Shown here: positions 26,518 through 34,841 of the stretch, one piece after another
Layout: the number at the start of each line of letters is the position of its first letter
Numbering within the stretch: position 1 is the first letter of the stretch
NCBI RefSeq assembly: GCF_027789125.1
Contig: NZ_JAQFVF010000089.1
Span: 186,001 to 250,000 of the forward strand
Direction: 5' to 3'
Length of the DNA: 64,000 bases
DNA from: Paenibacillus aestuarii
GTDB taxonomy: Bacteria; Bacillota; Bacilli; Paenibacillales; NBRC-103111
Translations under genes and position numbers: made by a program
Notes under the pieces: model-generated
What the model was told of the DNA's origin: nothing
Seen by the model: only the letters and a program-made list of their open reading frames with translations
Databases searched by the model: none

Positions 26518-27636
26518 TTAATCACCCAAAAACGCGCGTTTCATGCGCTCAAAAATCGATTGATTTTGCTCATGCGTATGCTCGCCGCTCTGCTTGCCGA
26601 ACTGGCGCAGCAAATCTTTTTGCTCCTCGCTCAAGTTCGTCGGTGTGACCACGACCACTTTGACATGCTGGTCGCCCTGGCCATAGCCGCGCAAACGCGG
26701 AACCCCTTTGCCTTTGAGGCGGAAATACGTGTCCGTTTGTGTGCCCGCAGGAATTTTCAACTTGACTTTCTCGGTCAAGGTCGGGATCTCGATCTCATCG
26801 CCAAGCGCTGCCTGCATGAAGGTCAGCGGCACTTCGCAGTAGATATCGTCGCCTTCGCGCTCGAAAAATTCATGCGATTTCACGCGGATCACGACGTAGA
26901 GATCGCCTGAAGGGCCCCCGCGTGTTCCCGCTTCACCTTCGCCGGAAACGCGAAGCTGCGCGCCGTCATCCACGCCTGCAGGAACTTTGATGTGAATGGT
27001 GCGTTGCTTCTTCACTTTGCCTGCGCCATGACAAGTATTACATTTATCTTTGATAATACGCCCTTGTCCATTACACGTCGAACAAACGCGGCGGTTTACG
27101 ATACGGCCAAATGCCGTATTTTGCACAACTTCTTGCTGTCCGCTGCCTTTACATGTCGTACAAGTCTCCGGCTTCGTTCCCGGCTTCGCACCTGAACCAT
27201 GGCAAGTATCGCAGTTCTCCGTGCGCGGAATGTGAATGTCCGTTTCTTTGCCGAACACCGCTTCCTTGAACTCGATTGTCATCGTGTACTGCAGATCGTT
27301 ACCGCGCTGCGGCGCATTCGGATTGCGTCTATTGCCGCCTCCGCCGCCGAAGAACATATCAAAGATGTCGCCGAATCCGCTGAAGTCTTGGCCGCCCATG
27401 CCGCCCATACCCTGATTCGGATCCACATGGCCGAAACGGTCATACTGCGCCTTCTTCTGGTCATCGCTAAGCACATCGTACGCTTCTTTGGCTTCTTTGA
27501 ACTTGTCTTCCGCGTCAGCGGCTTTATTTACGTCCGGGTGAAACTGACGGGCCATTTTACGGTACGCTTTTTTAATATCCTCAGGCGAAGCGTCCTTTTC
27601 GACCCCGAGCACCTCGTAATAATCGCGTTTACTCAT
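26518..27636 (-). CDS. dnaJ: Chaperone DnaJ (Hsp40)
   Basis: Co-chaperone that delivers substrates to DnaK and stimulates its ATPase. The 372 residues hold the J domain with HPD (about residues 33-35), a Gly/Phe-rich linker (about 75-110), four zinc-finger repeats (CDTCHGSG, CTTCKGSG, CSTCNGQG, CNTCHGAG) and the C-terminal substrate domain. It is last in the HrcA-controlled operon, 109 bp after dnaK, with a strong hairpin in the gap. Confidence 0.98.
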   Translation of the reverse strand: MSKRDYYEVLGVEKDASPEDIKKAYRKMARQFHPDVNKAADAEDKFKEAKEAYDVLSDDQKKAQYDRFGHVDPNQGMGGMGGQDFSGFGDIFDMFFGGGGGNRRNPNAPQRGNDLQYTMTIEFKEAVFGKETDIHIPRTENCDTCHGSGAKPGTKPETCTTCKGSGQQEVVQNTAFGRIVNRRVCSTCNGQGRIIKDKCNTCHGAGKVKKQRTIHIKVPAGVDDGAQLRVSGEGEAGTRGGPSGDLYVVIRVKSHEFFEREGDDIYCEVPLTFMQAALGDEIEIPTLTEKVKLKIPAGTQTDTYFRLKGKGVPRLRGYGQGDQHVKVVVVTPTNLSEEQKDLLRQFGKQSGEHTHEQNQSIFERMKRAFLGD

Positions 27637-27664
27637 GATTCCACTCCCATGTTCAAGACTACAA

Positions 27665-27717
27665 ACGGAAAGTCAAAGCCGTGGAGCGTGCTCCAAGCGG
27701 CTTTGACCTCATCCGTT
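27665..27717. terminator. Intercistronic hairpin between dnaK and dnaJ
   Basis: AGTCAAAGCC pairs with GGCTTTGACc, and inside it GGAGC pairs with GCTCC. On the plus strand the stem extends to CGGA/TCCG followed by TTTTT. On the dnaK-dnaJ transcript the U tract is broken (TTTCCGTTTG), so partial termination or mRNA processing is more likely than full termination. Confidence 0.55.
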
Positions 27718-27745
27718 TTTGTGAAACTCTTACTATAGGATATGT

Positions 27746-29599
27746 TTACTTCTTCTGATCGTCAACTACTTCGTAATCAGCGTCGACAACATTTTCCCGG
27801 CCGCGAGGTGCTTCGCCAGCGCCCGCACCTGCTCCAGCGCCTGCATCAGCAGCGCCTTGCGCTTGCTGTGCTTGCTCGTAAAGCTTCACAGAAAGCTGTT
27901 GGATCACTTCTGTCAACTCAGCTGTTGCCGCTTTGATAGTTTCCAGATCGTTGCCAGCCAGCGCGGAAGTTACTTTTTCCTTCGCAGCATTCGCTTTATC
28001 GATCTCGCCTTGGTCTACTTTATCGCCAAGATCTTTGATTGTTTTATCAACGGAGTACACCAGTTGGTCCGCTTCATTGCGAGCTTCTACAAGCTCTTTG
28101 CGCTTGCGGTCTTCTTCAGCGTGTGATTCCGCATCTTTCATCATTTTATCCACTTCTTCATCGCTCAAGCCGCTGGAAGAAGTAATCGTAATTTTTTGGC
28201 TCTTGCCTGTGCCTTTATCTAAAGCGGATACGTTAACGATACCGTTGGCATCGATATCGAACACTACTTCGATTTGCGGGATGCCGCGCGGTGCCGGTGG
28301 AATTTCGCCGAGCATAAAGCGTCCGAGTGTTTTGTTGTCGGAAGCCATCGAGCGCTCGCCTTGAAGGACGTGGATTTCTACGCTTGTTTGGTTATCCGCA
28401 TATGTGGAGAACACTTGGGATTTAGTTGTTGGAATCGTTGTGTTACGGTCGATCATTCTCGTGAACACGCCGCCGGCTGTTTCGATACCGAGGGACAGCG
28501 GAGTTACGTCCAGAAGCACGACGTCTTTCACATCACCAGTCAATACCCCCGCCTGTACTGCTGCGCCAAGGGCAACAACTTCATCCGGGTTCACACCTTT
28601 GTGAGGCTCTTTACCAGTTAATTTTTTGATCGCTTCCACAACGGCAGGAATACGAGTCGATCCACCGACAAGCACGACTTTATCGATTTGGCTTGTAGAC
28701 AAACCGGAATCGCTCAAAGCTTGGCGAGTTGGTCCGAGTGTTCTTTCTACCAGATGAGCGGAAATCTCTTCGAATTTTGCACGAGTCAAGTTGATTTCCA
28801 AGTGCTGCGGCACGCCGTCAGCTACTGTGATAAACGGCAAGGAAATCGTCGTTGTCAAAACGCCCGAAAGCTCTTTTTTCGCTTTTTCCGCTGCGTCTTT
28901 CAAACGTTGTACAGCTGCTTTATCTTTGCTCAGGTCGATGCCTTGCTCTTTTTTGAATTCAGCTACCAAATAGTCGATGATCACTTGGTCGAAGTCGTCG
29001 CCGCCCAGACGGTTGTCACCGCTAGTCGCTTTAACTTCGAAGAAACCGTCGCCCAGCTCAAGGATGGATACGTCGAACGTACCGCCGCCCAGGTCATAAA
29101 CGAGAATCGTTTGGTCTTCTGTTTTTTCCAAACCGTATGCAAGCGCTGCTGCTGTAGGCTCGTTGACAATACGCAGAACTTCCAAACCGGCAATTTTACC
29201 CGCATCTTTAGTTGCTTGACGCTGGCTGTCGTTGAAGTAAGCAGGAACGGTAATAACCGCTTGCGTTACTGGTTGACCCAGGTAAGCTTCCGCATCGGAT
29301 TTCAGCTTTTGCAAAATAATGGCAGAAATTTCTTGCGGTGTATATTCTTTGCCATCGATATTTTCTTTGTGGTTCGTACCCATGAAACGCTTAATGGAAA
29401 TAACTGTTTTGTCAGGGTTTGTGATCGCTTGGCGCTTCGCGGTTTCACCAACAACGCGCTCTCCATCTTTCTTAAAGCCTACTACGGACGGCGTTGTGCG
29501 GTTGCCTTCCGCGTTAGGGATAACTACAGCCTCGCCGCCTTCCATGACGGCTACGCAAGAGTTTGTTGTACCTAAGTCGATACCAATTACTTTACTCAT
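27746..29599 (-). CDS. dnaK: Chaperone DnaK (Hsp70)
   Basis: Hsp70 ATPase chaperone. The 617 residues begin MSKVIGIDLGTTNSCVAVMEG and carry the actin-fold signatures VYDLGGGTFDVS and VVLVGGSTRIPAVVEAI. The substrate-binding domain (LLDVTPLSLGIET) and a helical lid follow. The tail is Gly/Ala repeats ending in DADYEVVDDQKK. The Gram-positive form lacks the extra loop of proteobacterial DnaK. ATG start with AAGGAGG about 8 bases upstream. It lies between grpE and dnaJ. Confidence 0.98.
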   Translation of the reverse strand: MSKVIGIDLGTTNSCVAVMEGGEAVVIPNAEGNRTTPSVVGFKKDGERVVGETAKRQAITNPDKTVISIKRFMGTNHKENIDGKEYTPQEISAIILQKLKSDAEAYLGQPVTQAVITVPAYFNDSQRQATKDAGKIAGLEVLRIVNEPTAAALAYGLEKTEDQTILVYDLGGGTFDVSILELGDGFFEVKATSGDNRLGGDDFDQVIIDYLVAEFKKEQGIDLSKDKAAVQRLKDAAEKAKKELSGVLTTTISLPFITVADGVPQHLEINLTRAKFEEISAHLVERTLGPTRQALSDSGLSTSQIDKVVLVGGSTRIPAVVEAIKKLTGKEPHKGVNPDEVVALGAAVQAGVLTGDVKDVVLLDVTPLSLGIETAGGVFTRMIDRNTTIPTTKSQVFSTYADNQTSVEIHVLQGERSMASDNKTLGRFMLGEIPPAPRGIPQIEVVFDIDANGIVNVSALDKGTGKSQKITITSSSGLSDEEVDKMMKDAESHAEEDRKRKELVEARNEADQLVYSVDKTIKDLGDKVDQGEIDKANAAKEKVTSALAGNDLETIKAATAELTEVIQQLSVKLYEQAQQAQGAADAGAGAGAGAGEAPRGRENVVDADYEVVDDQKK

Positions 29600-29654
29600 G
29601 TTAAAATGGCCTCCTTTTGTTCATTGAAACATCTCATTTAGACTCTATTTGGAG

Positions 29655-30209
29655 TTAGACGCTTACTTTCACCATCGCAGGGCGGATGACTTTATCTTTC
29701 AGCATATACCCTTTTTGCACTTCCTCAACGACGATGCCTTCTTCATGCTCTTCCGATTCCACTTGCATAATCGCTTGATGGAATTCCGGATTGAACGGCT
29801 GTCCAACCGCATCGATCGGCTTCAGGCCCTCTTGAGACAATACTTGATCCAGCTGACGGAACGTCATATCCAAACCTTTGACCAAAGCTTCAAAATCTTT
29901 GGCTTCCTTGCTCGAAGAAAGGGCGCGGTCAAAGTTATCGACCACAGGAAGAAGCTGCTCAATCAATTTAAGTGAAGCGTATTTCGCGAAATCTTCCTTC
30001 TCCAGTCTCGCACGGCGACGGAAATTGTCGAAGTCCGCTTGAACGCGTAAATAACGCTGATAGTTTTCTTCAGATTGCACACGCAATTGATCCAATTCAC
30101 TCGTGCCTGCAGCCTCGGATTGCTCTTGCTGTTCAGCCGTTTGCTCGTTTTCAGTTGCGTATGTACCTTGCACTTCTTGCTCAGTTGTTTGATTATCTCC
30201 AGTACTCAA
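29655..30209 (-). CDS. grpE: Nucleotide exchange factor GrpE
   Basis: Cytoplasmic dimeric exchange factor for DnaK. The 184 residues have a Gln/Glu-rich disordered N-terminus (about 1-40), a long coiled-coil helix (RVQSEENYQRYLRVQADFDNF as its core), and the C-terminal beta domain with EGIVVEEVQKGYMLKDKVIRP. The start is TTG at 30209, supported by AAGGAGGTG 9 bases upstream; no ATG fits as well. It follows the chaperonin gene by 55 bp. Confidence 0.96.
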   Translation of the reverse strand: MSTGDNQTTEQEVQGTYATENEQTAEQQEQSEAAGTSELDQLRVQSEENYQRYLRVQADFDNFRRRARLEKEDFAKYASLKLIEQLLPVVDNFDRALSSSKEAKDFEALVKGLDMTFRQLDQVLSQEGLKPIDAVGQPFNPEFHQAIMQVESEEHEEGIVVEEVQKGYMLKDKVIRPAMVKVSV

Positions 30210-30264
30210 TTGTCCTTCACCTCCTTAAAAGAATCAGATCTGTTTGGCGTCAGTTTGCCCATCT

Positions 30265-31800
30265 TTACACATCTTCAAAAGATTGTTTCATTTTAATTAC
30301 GGTATGAATCCGCAGCACTGCAGCCGCTACTTCGCCTGCCGCTTGCAGCGCATGTATTTTCACGTCAACAGGATCGACGATCCCGGCTTCCAGCACATTA
30401 ATGACCTGGCCGGTATCGCAATCGATGCCCAGCCCGTCTGTCTCCAAAGCGATCTGCGCCGCCTTGAGCTCTTCTACCTTCTCGAGCGGGTTGTAACCGG
30501 CGTTCACTACAATCTGCGCGAGCGGCTTGCGCAGCGCGCCCGCAACGGCGGCTACGCCGAAGCCTTCCATGCCCTTCATCGTTTCGCGCAGGCGCTCCAA
30601 ATCGTGCGCCACCGCCATCTCGGCTGCGCCGCCGCCAGGCAAGTACCCGCCGCGCACGGCGGCCTGTACAGCGGAGGCGGCGTCCTTGGCGATGCGCGAG
30701 CGCTCGTGAGCGGCTTCGCGCGTCGCTGCGCCGACGATGACGCTCACGTGCTGCTCGCCGCGCCCGCCGCTAACGCGCACGCGGCCCAGCCGCTCATCGT
30801 ACGCGGCATAGCCCGCGTACCCGAGCGCTGCGGCCAGCTCTGGCGCGCTCTTGCGTAGCGCGGTGCGGCGCACCGGCCGGGCGCCGGTGTGCTCGCTGAG
30901 GAGCTGCAAATCCCGGCGGGACAGCCGCGGTAGCACGAGTATGCCGGCGTCGGAGCACAGCTGCTCCGCCTCGGGGTCTACACCGCGGTCTGAAGCAATC
31001 AGACCGACGCCGAGCTCCAGCAGCAAGCCGAGGCTGCTGCGGAACTGCTCACGCAGCTGCATATGCCGCTGGAAGCCTGCCTCGGTGACCAGCGACTCAT
31101 CGCTGACCGCCTCAGGCTCCAATGCATCGTGCAGCACGAGAATACGGGCATCGCGCCGCTCCAGCTCGGCGAGATGCAGGTTCATCGGCTTCTGGTTCAA
31201 CAGAATGCCGGGCCAGACCTCGCTGCTCGCCTCTTCATGGGCGAGCACGCTGTCCGCGAAGCGGTAGCCGTCTTCGCGCAGCTTGCTGCCGCCGACTGCT
31301 TCGGCGGCGCTGACGATGAGCCGCGCGATATCCGCCTGCTCGCGGCCCGCAGTAATGGCGATGCGCTGCAGCGCGGCATCGCCTAAGCTTTCGATTGCGC
31401 GGCTGCGAGCCCGCAAACTGCTTACGGCCAGCTCGACGCCTTGCAGCATGCCGCTGACGACTTTGGCGACGGGCACGCCGCGCACCACCTGGGCGACGCC
31501 TTCCTGCACGAGCGCGCCGGCGAGCACTGTGGCCGTCGTCGTGCCGTCGCCGATTTGCCGCTGCTGGCTGCGCGCCACCTGAATCATGAGCCGCGCCGCC
31601 GGATGGGTGACGTCCATTTTTTCCAGGATGGTGACGCCGTCATTCGTGATGATGACTTCGCCCTGCGCACCTACGAGCATCGTGTCCAAGCCTTTGGGAC
31701 CGAGCGTGCCTTCCACCGCGGAACAAATAGCTCTTACTGCCGCAGCGTTGTTCACAAGTGTGGAGAAACGCTCTTCACCTTCATGTGGAATGCCGCTCAT
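30265..31800 (-). CDS. Group II/III (thermosome-like) chaperonin in the heat-shock operon
   Basis: A 511-residue TCP-1/thermosome-type chaperonin, not GroEL. Diagnostic motifs are GTLGPKGLDTMLV, the nucleotide-binding NDGVTILEKMD (residues 53-63), HPAARLMIQVA, GDGTTTATVLAGAL (84-97), a later GGG in GGYLPGGGAAEMAVA, and a C-terminus GEVAAAVLRIHTVIKMK like archaeal subunits. Known biology: a few bacteria carry archaeal-like chaperonins in the dnaK operon (as in Carboxydothermus), which act without GroES. The apical region has the divergence expected of this group. The ATG overlaps the hrcA stop (ATGA), so translation is coupled. The region appears GC-richer than dnaK next door. Confidence 0.88.
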   Translation of the reverse strand: MSGIPHEGEERFSTLVNNAAAVRAICSAVEGTLGPKGLDTMLVGAQGEVIITNDGVTILEKMDVTHPAARLMIQVARSQQRQIGDGTTTATVLAGALVQEGVAQVVRGVPVAKVVSGMLQGVELAVSSLRARSRAIESLGDAALQRIAITAGREQADIARLIVSAAEAVGGSKLREDGYRFADSVLAHEEASSEVWPGILLNQKPMNLHLAELERRDARILVLHDALEPEAVSDESLVTEAGFQRHMQLREQFRSSLGLLLELGVGLIASDRGVDPEAEQLCSDAGILVLPRLSRRDLQLLSEHTGARPVRRTALRKSAPELAAALGYAGYAAYDERLGRVRVSGGRGEQHVSVIVGAATREAAHERSRIAKDAASAVQAAVRGGYLPGGGAAEMAVAHDLERLRETMKGMEGFGVAAVAGALRKPLAQIVVNAGYNPLEKVEELKAAQIALETDGLGIDCDTGQVINVLEAGIVDPVDVKIHALQAAGEVAAAVLRIHTVIKMKQSFEDV

Positions 31801-32825
31801 TTGCCGTACCAGCGTCCCAGGACGACTTCCAAATGCTTAGAAACATGATTCAGCAAATTAATAACTCGGCCATATTCCATGCGCGTAGGTCCCAAAATAC
31901 CGATCGTTCCAAGCGGTGTATCGCCTATCGAGTAAGACGCGGTAATTAAACTGCAGTTGTTGATCGCTTCGATGCTGTTTTCCGTACCGATTTTGACCTC
32001 GATGCCTTCACTCGAAGGTGTAAACAGCTTGATCATAGTAGGTACTTCCTCGAACAAATCTAGAATGCTCTTCACCTTATCCACATCTTTGAATTCCGGT
32101 TGAATCAGCATGTTCGTTGTGCCGCTAAGGAAAACCCGATCCTTCTCATCGTTATGCAGGACACTTTCGACGACGGAAACGAGCTCCTGATATCCGCTCA
32201 CATACTTGCTGAGTTCAGCGGAAATTTCATTGTAGAGCTTCGATTTGAATTGCAGCAGCGGAACGTTCTTCAATCTTGTATTGAGTAGATTCACAACTTT
32301 CTCTATTTCAAGCATCGAAATGCCTTCAGGAATCGTAACCGTCTTGTTTTCCACATGGCCGGTATTCGTCACGATGATGGCTACCATCGTCGTATCTGTC
32401 AAAGGCACAATCTGCAAATGCTTCAGCGTCGTGCTGAAAACTTCAGGTCCGAGCACAATCGATGTATAATTCGTCAAATTGGAGAGTACGCCAGATACGT
32501 GCTGGATAACATCCTCCATCTCTTGAATACGCTGAGCGAAAACCATCTTCATCGCATCGACTTCATGCGGCTGCAAGGTGCCGTGCTGTAGTAGATGATC
32601 AACATAGTAGCGATAGCCTTTATGGGAAGGAATTCTGCCCGCAGAAGTGTGCGGCTGCTCCAAAAAGCCCATGTCTTCCAGATCGGACATCTCGTTACGG
32701 ATCGTCGCCGGACTGAATCCAACATCGCCTCGCTTGGAAATGCTTCGGGAACCAATCGGTTCAGCCGAACGTACATAGTCATCAATAATAGCACTTAAGA
32801 TCATTCGTTGACGTTCTGACAACAT
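31797..32825 (-). CDS. hrcA: Heat-inducible transcription repressor HrcA
   Basis: Represses the dnaK and groE operons by binding CIRCE; GroE-type chaperonins modulate it. The 342-residue protein begins MLSERQRMILSAIIDDYVRS with the winged-helix domain (RSISKRGDVGFSPATIRNEMSDLE). A GAF-like domain follows, ending VVLGRWYGK. The ATG at 32825 has AAGGAGGGG upstream; the longer reading from 32891 adds an unrelated tail. First gene of hrcA-chaperonin-grpE-dnaK-dnaJ. Confidence 0.96.
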   Translation of the reverse strand: MLSERQRMILSAIIDDYVRSAEPIGSRSISKRGDVGFSPATIRNEMSDLEDMGFLEQPHTSAGRIPSHKGYRYYVDHLLQHGTLQPHEVDAMKMVFAQRIQEMEDVIQHVSGVLSNLTNYTSIVLGPEVFSTTLKHLQIVPLTDTTMVAIIVTNTGHVENKTVTIPEGISMLEIEKVVNLLNTRLKNVPLLQFKSKLYNEISAELSKYVSGYQELVSVVESVLHNDEKDRVFLSGTTNMLIQPEFKDVDKVKSILDLFEEVPTMIKLFTPSSEGIEVKIGTENSIEAINNCSLITASYSIGDTPLGTIGILGPTRMEYGRVINLLNHVSKHLEVVLGRWYGK

Positions 32826-32939
32826 ATATACCCCTCCTTGAAAAATAGTTCTACTATGAAACACCGCTATATTCTCATGTTCACCCGTCAAGCGACTTTC
32901 TCGCTCTAACCGTGCCCAAGCTGTTATTCCATCGCATCG

Positions 32940-32966
32940 TTAGCACTCCTATTTAGTGAGTGCTAA
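32940..32966 (-). promoter_or_regulatory. CIRCE operator
   Basis: A perfect consensus, TTAGCACTC-N9-GAGTGCTAA, with both half-sites intact. It lies about 115 bases upstream of the hrcA ATG and just downstream of the promoter, where HrcA binding blocks transcription of the operon. Confidence 0.97.
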
Positions 32967-32974
32967 ATCCTATT

Positions 32975-33001
32975 ACAAAAATAACAGACCCTAAGGTCTG
33001 T
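32975..33001 (-). terminator. Terminator of the GNAT gene
   Basis: AACAGACC-TTAG-GGTCTGTT on the minus strand, followed by ATTTTTG, begins 8 bases after the acetyltransferase stop. It lies between the -35 and -10 of the hrcA promoter. Confidence 0.65.
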
Positions 33002-33007
33002 TGTCAA
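32979..33007 (-). promoter_or_regulatory. SigA promoter of the hrcA operon, spacer occupied by a terminator hairpin
   Basis: On the minus strand TTGACA (33002-33007) and TTATTT (32979-32984) are 17 bp apart, directly before CIRCE. The spacer contains AACAGACC/GGTCTGTT (32982-33001). Confidence 0.6.
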
Positions 33008-33008
33008 G

Positions 33009-33479
33009 TCAATCCAATCGTTTGAGCACGGCGATTTCGTCGCAGCAATACTGTTTTTTGCAATGCATGCAATCCTTCCAAACCTTCTCCGGAAAAATCT
33101 CCTTAGGCACAAGCGTAAAGCCATTTTTCTGGAAAAACGCTACTTCGTACGTCAGCGCCATTACTTTGGTAATTCCATGTGATCTCGCTTCTTCAACCAG
33201 GAAATTAACGAGCTTGCCGCCAATCCCTTGCCCCTTATAGCCAGGCGTCATGCCGAGCGATCGAATCTCGACGAGATCGGGGCCGAGCCGCGTCAAGGAT
33301 CCGCAGCCAATCAGCAGTCCGTCGTGCTCCGCAACGACGAACGTCTCGATTTGCTCTTGCAGCATCTCCCTGGTGCGCGGCAGCATAATCCCCTGCTTGG
33401 CATAACCTTGTATAATATCATAAAGCTTCTCGATGTCGTCTACGGAAGCTTTTCTCACTGTAATCGTTGAATTCACCAT
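33009..33479 (-). CDS. GNAT N-acetyltransferase (ArgA-domain-like)
   Basis: Acetyl-CoA-dependent acetyltransferase of about 156 residues. The acetyl-CoA loop is GYKGQGIGGKLVNFLVEEA. The tail EKVWKDCMHCKKQYCCDEIAVLK, with clustered cysteines, resembles the small N-acetylglutamate-synthase-like (ArgA/YvbK-type) enzymes of Bacilli, so a role in arginine synthesis is possible but not shown. The ATG at 33479 (MVNSTITVRKA) is preferred to 33521 because the extra residues look non-family and that stretch overlaps the hairpin after hemW. Ribosome site GGTGGGGATGGG. Confidence 0.8.
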   Translation of the reverse strand: MVNSTITVRKASVDDIEKLYDIIQGYAKQGIMLPRTREMLQEQIETFVVAEHDGLLIGCGSLTRLGPDLVEIRSLGMTPGYKGQGIGGKLVNFLVEEARSHGITKVMALTYEVAFFQKNGFTLVPKEIFPEKVWKDCMHCKKQYCCDEIAVLKRLD

Positions 33480-33511
33480 CAACCCATCCCCACCCATCGC
33501 AAGAAAATGCA

Positions 33512-33541
33512 TAAAACCCACGCTGGCGTGATGACGGGTTA
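33512..33541 (-). terminator. Hairpin terminator candidate after hemW
   Basis: On the minus strand AACCC...GGGTT encloses CACGC/GCGTG and is followed by TTTAT. It lies about 75 bases past the hemW stop and just upstream of the acetyltransferase gene. Confidence 0.5.
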
Positions 33542-33614
33542 TGACCGTGCTTCGCTTGTGGATTCATGTATAAATATACAACGAAACGTATATTTGCACA
33601 AGAATTATTTCACA

Positions 33615-34766
33615 CTATGATAAAAACGATCCGAACACTTCATTCCCCAGCAAAATCCCCGGCTTGGAAAGCTTATATCCGTCCGCGCTGCGCTCCAGCA
33701 ACCCCTTGGCCAGAAGCTGCGCTAACACAGGTTCAAAATGGGCTTCAATCGTTTCCCCGAACTGGCTCATAAAATCGGCATTCCTTACGCCTTCCAGCAT
33801 CCTCAGACCGACCATCATGAAGTCCTCCATCGCTTCCTGCTTCGTCACTTCAAACTGTTCCATAATCGGCAGCCCGGTTTTCGTCGCGTCAATGTATGGC
33901 TGAATGCCCTTCACATTAACATGACGCTGATGATTCATATAACCGTGTGCCCCAGCGCCAAGCCCATAATAGGCCCGGTTGCGCCAATACATCGTGTTGT
34001 GTCGGCTTTCGAAGCCCGGCTTCGCGAAGTTGCTGATCTCATATTGCTTGTAACCAGCCTGCTCAAGCCGGTTCATGATCAGCTCATACATACCGACTTC
34101 CTCGTCTTCGCTAGGCAGCGGCAGCTGGTTTTTATGATACAACGTGTGGAACAGCGTATTCTCTTCCACTTTTAAGCTATAGATCGAATAGTGCTGCAAA
34201 TCCAAAGCTAAAGCTGCATCCAGCGTAGCCTGCATGATGTCCACCGTTTGCTTCGGAAGACCGAACATCAAATCGATCGACAGATTGCGGAAGCCGAGCT
34301 TCCGGGCATTTTCGATGCTGCGGTACACGTCGTCCGTGTTATGAATGCGGCCAATTGCGGCAAGCAGCTCATTGTTAAATGACTGCACGCCGAAGCTGAT
34401 GCGGTTCACGCCGCCTTCTTTCATTACGGCCAGCTTATCTTCATCCGTCGTCCCCGGATTCGCTTCCATCGAGAACTCTACTTCTGCCGCGTCAGCTGGG
34501 AAGTAAGTGCGAACCATCTGCAGAAAACGTTCCATCTGATTAGGCAGCAGCACAGTTGGCGTACCGCCGCCGACGAAAATCGTCTCGACCTTGGCAGGCG
34601 GATTCTTTTTGACAGTCCGCTCCATCTCTCGCTCAAGAGCATCCAGATACTCCATGACAGGCTGACCTTTGAGCACATAAGAATTGAAATCGCAATAGTG
34701 ACATTTGTTCGTGCAAAACGGGATATGAATGTATACGGCTGTTGGGGCCGCTTGGGTAATCACCAT
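33615..34766 (-). CDS. hemW: HemW, radical SAM heme chaperone (HemN-like)
   Basis: Cytoplasmic radical-SAM protein that binds and transfers heme; formerly annotated as coproporphyrinogen oxidase. In 383 residues the cluster motif CTNKCHYC occupies residues 18-25, followed by FVGGGTPT and FSMEANPGT. The short N-terminus, starting right before YIHIPFC, is the HemW rather than the HemN type. The ATG at 34766 has AAAGGAAC upstream; the in-frame start at 34805 lies in the lepA terminator and is unlikely. It follows lepA, as in B. subtilis. Confidence 0.92.
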   Translation of the reverse strand: MVITQAAPTAVYIHIPFCTNKCHYCDFNSYVLKGQPVMEYLDALEREMERTVKKNPPAKVETIFVGGGTPTVLLPNQMERFLQMVRTYFPADAAEVEFSMEANPGTTDEDKLAVMKEGGVNRISFGVQSFNNELLAAIGRIHNTDDVYRSIENARKLGFRNLSIDLMFGLPKQTVDIMQATLDAALALDLQHYSIYSLKVEENTLFHTLYHKNQLPLPSEDEEVGMYELIMNRLEQAGYKQYEISNFAKPGFESRHNTMYWRNRAYYGLGAGAHGYMNHQRHVNVKGIQPYIDATKTGLPIMEQFEVTKQEAMEDFMMVGLRMLEGVRNADFMSQFGETIEAHFEPVLAQLLAKGLLERSADGYKLSKPGILLGNEVFGSFLS

Positions 34767-34788
34767 AAAAGTTGTTCCTTTCTGAGCG

Positions 34789-34825
34789 AAAAAGCCAAGG
34801 GGCATATAATCTGCCTCCCCGGCTT
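34789..34825 (-). terminator. Terminator after lepA
   Basis: On the minus strand GCCGGGG pairs with CCCCTTGGC over a loop of about 14 bases, followed by TTTTT. It lies 17 bases after the lepA stop. Confidence 0.7.
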
Positions 34826-34841
34826 CTCCATAGATGGCTTT

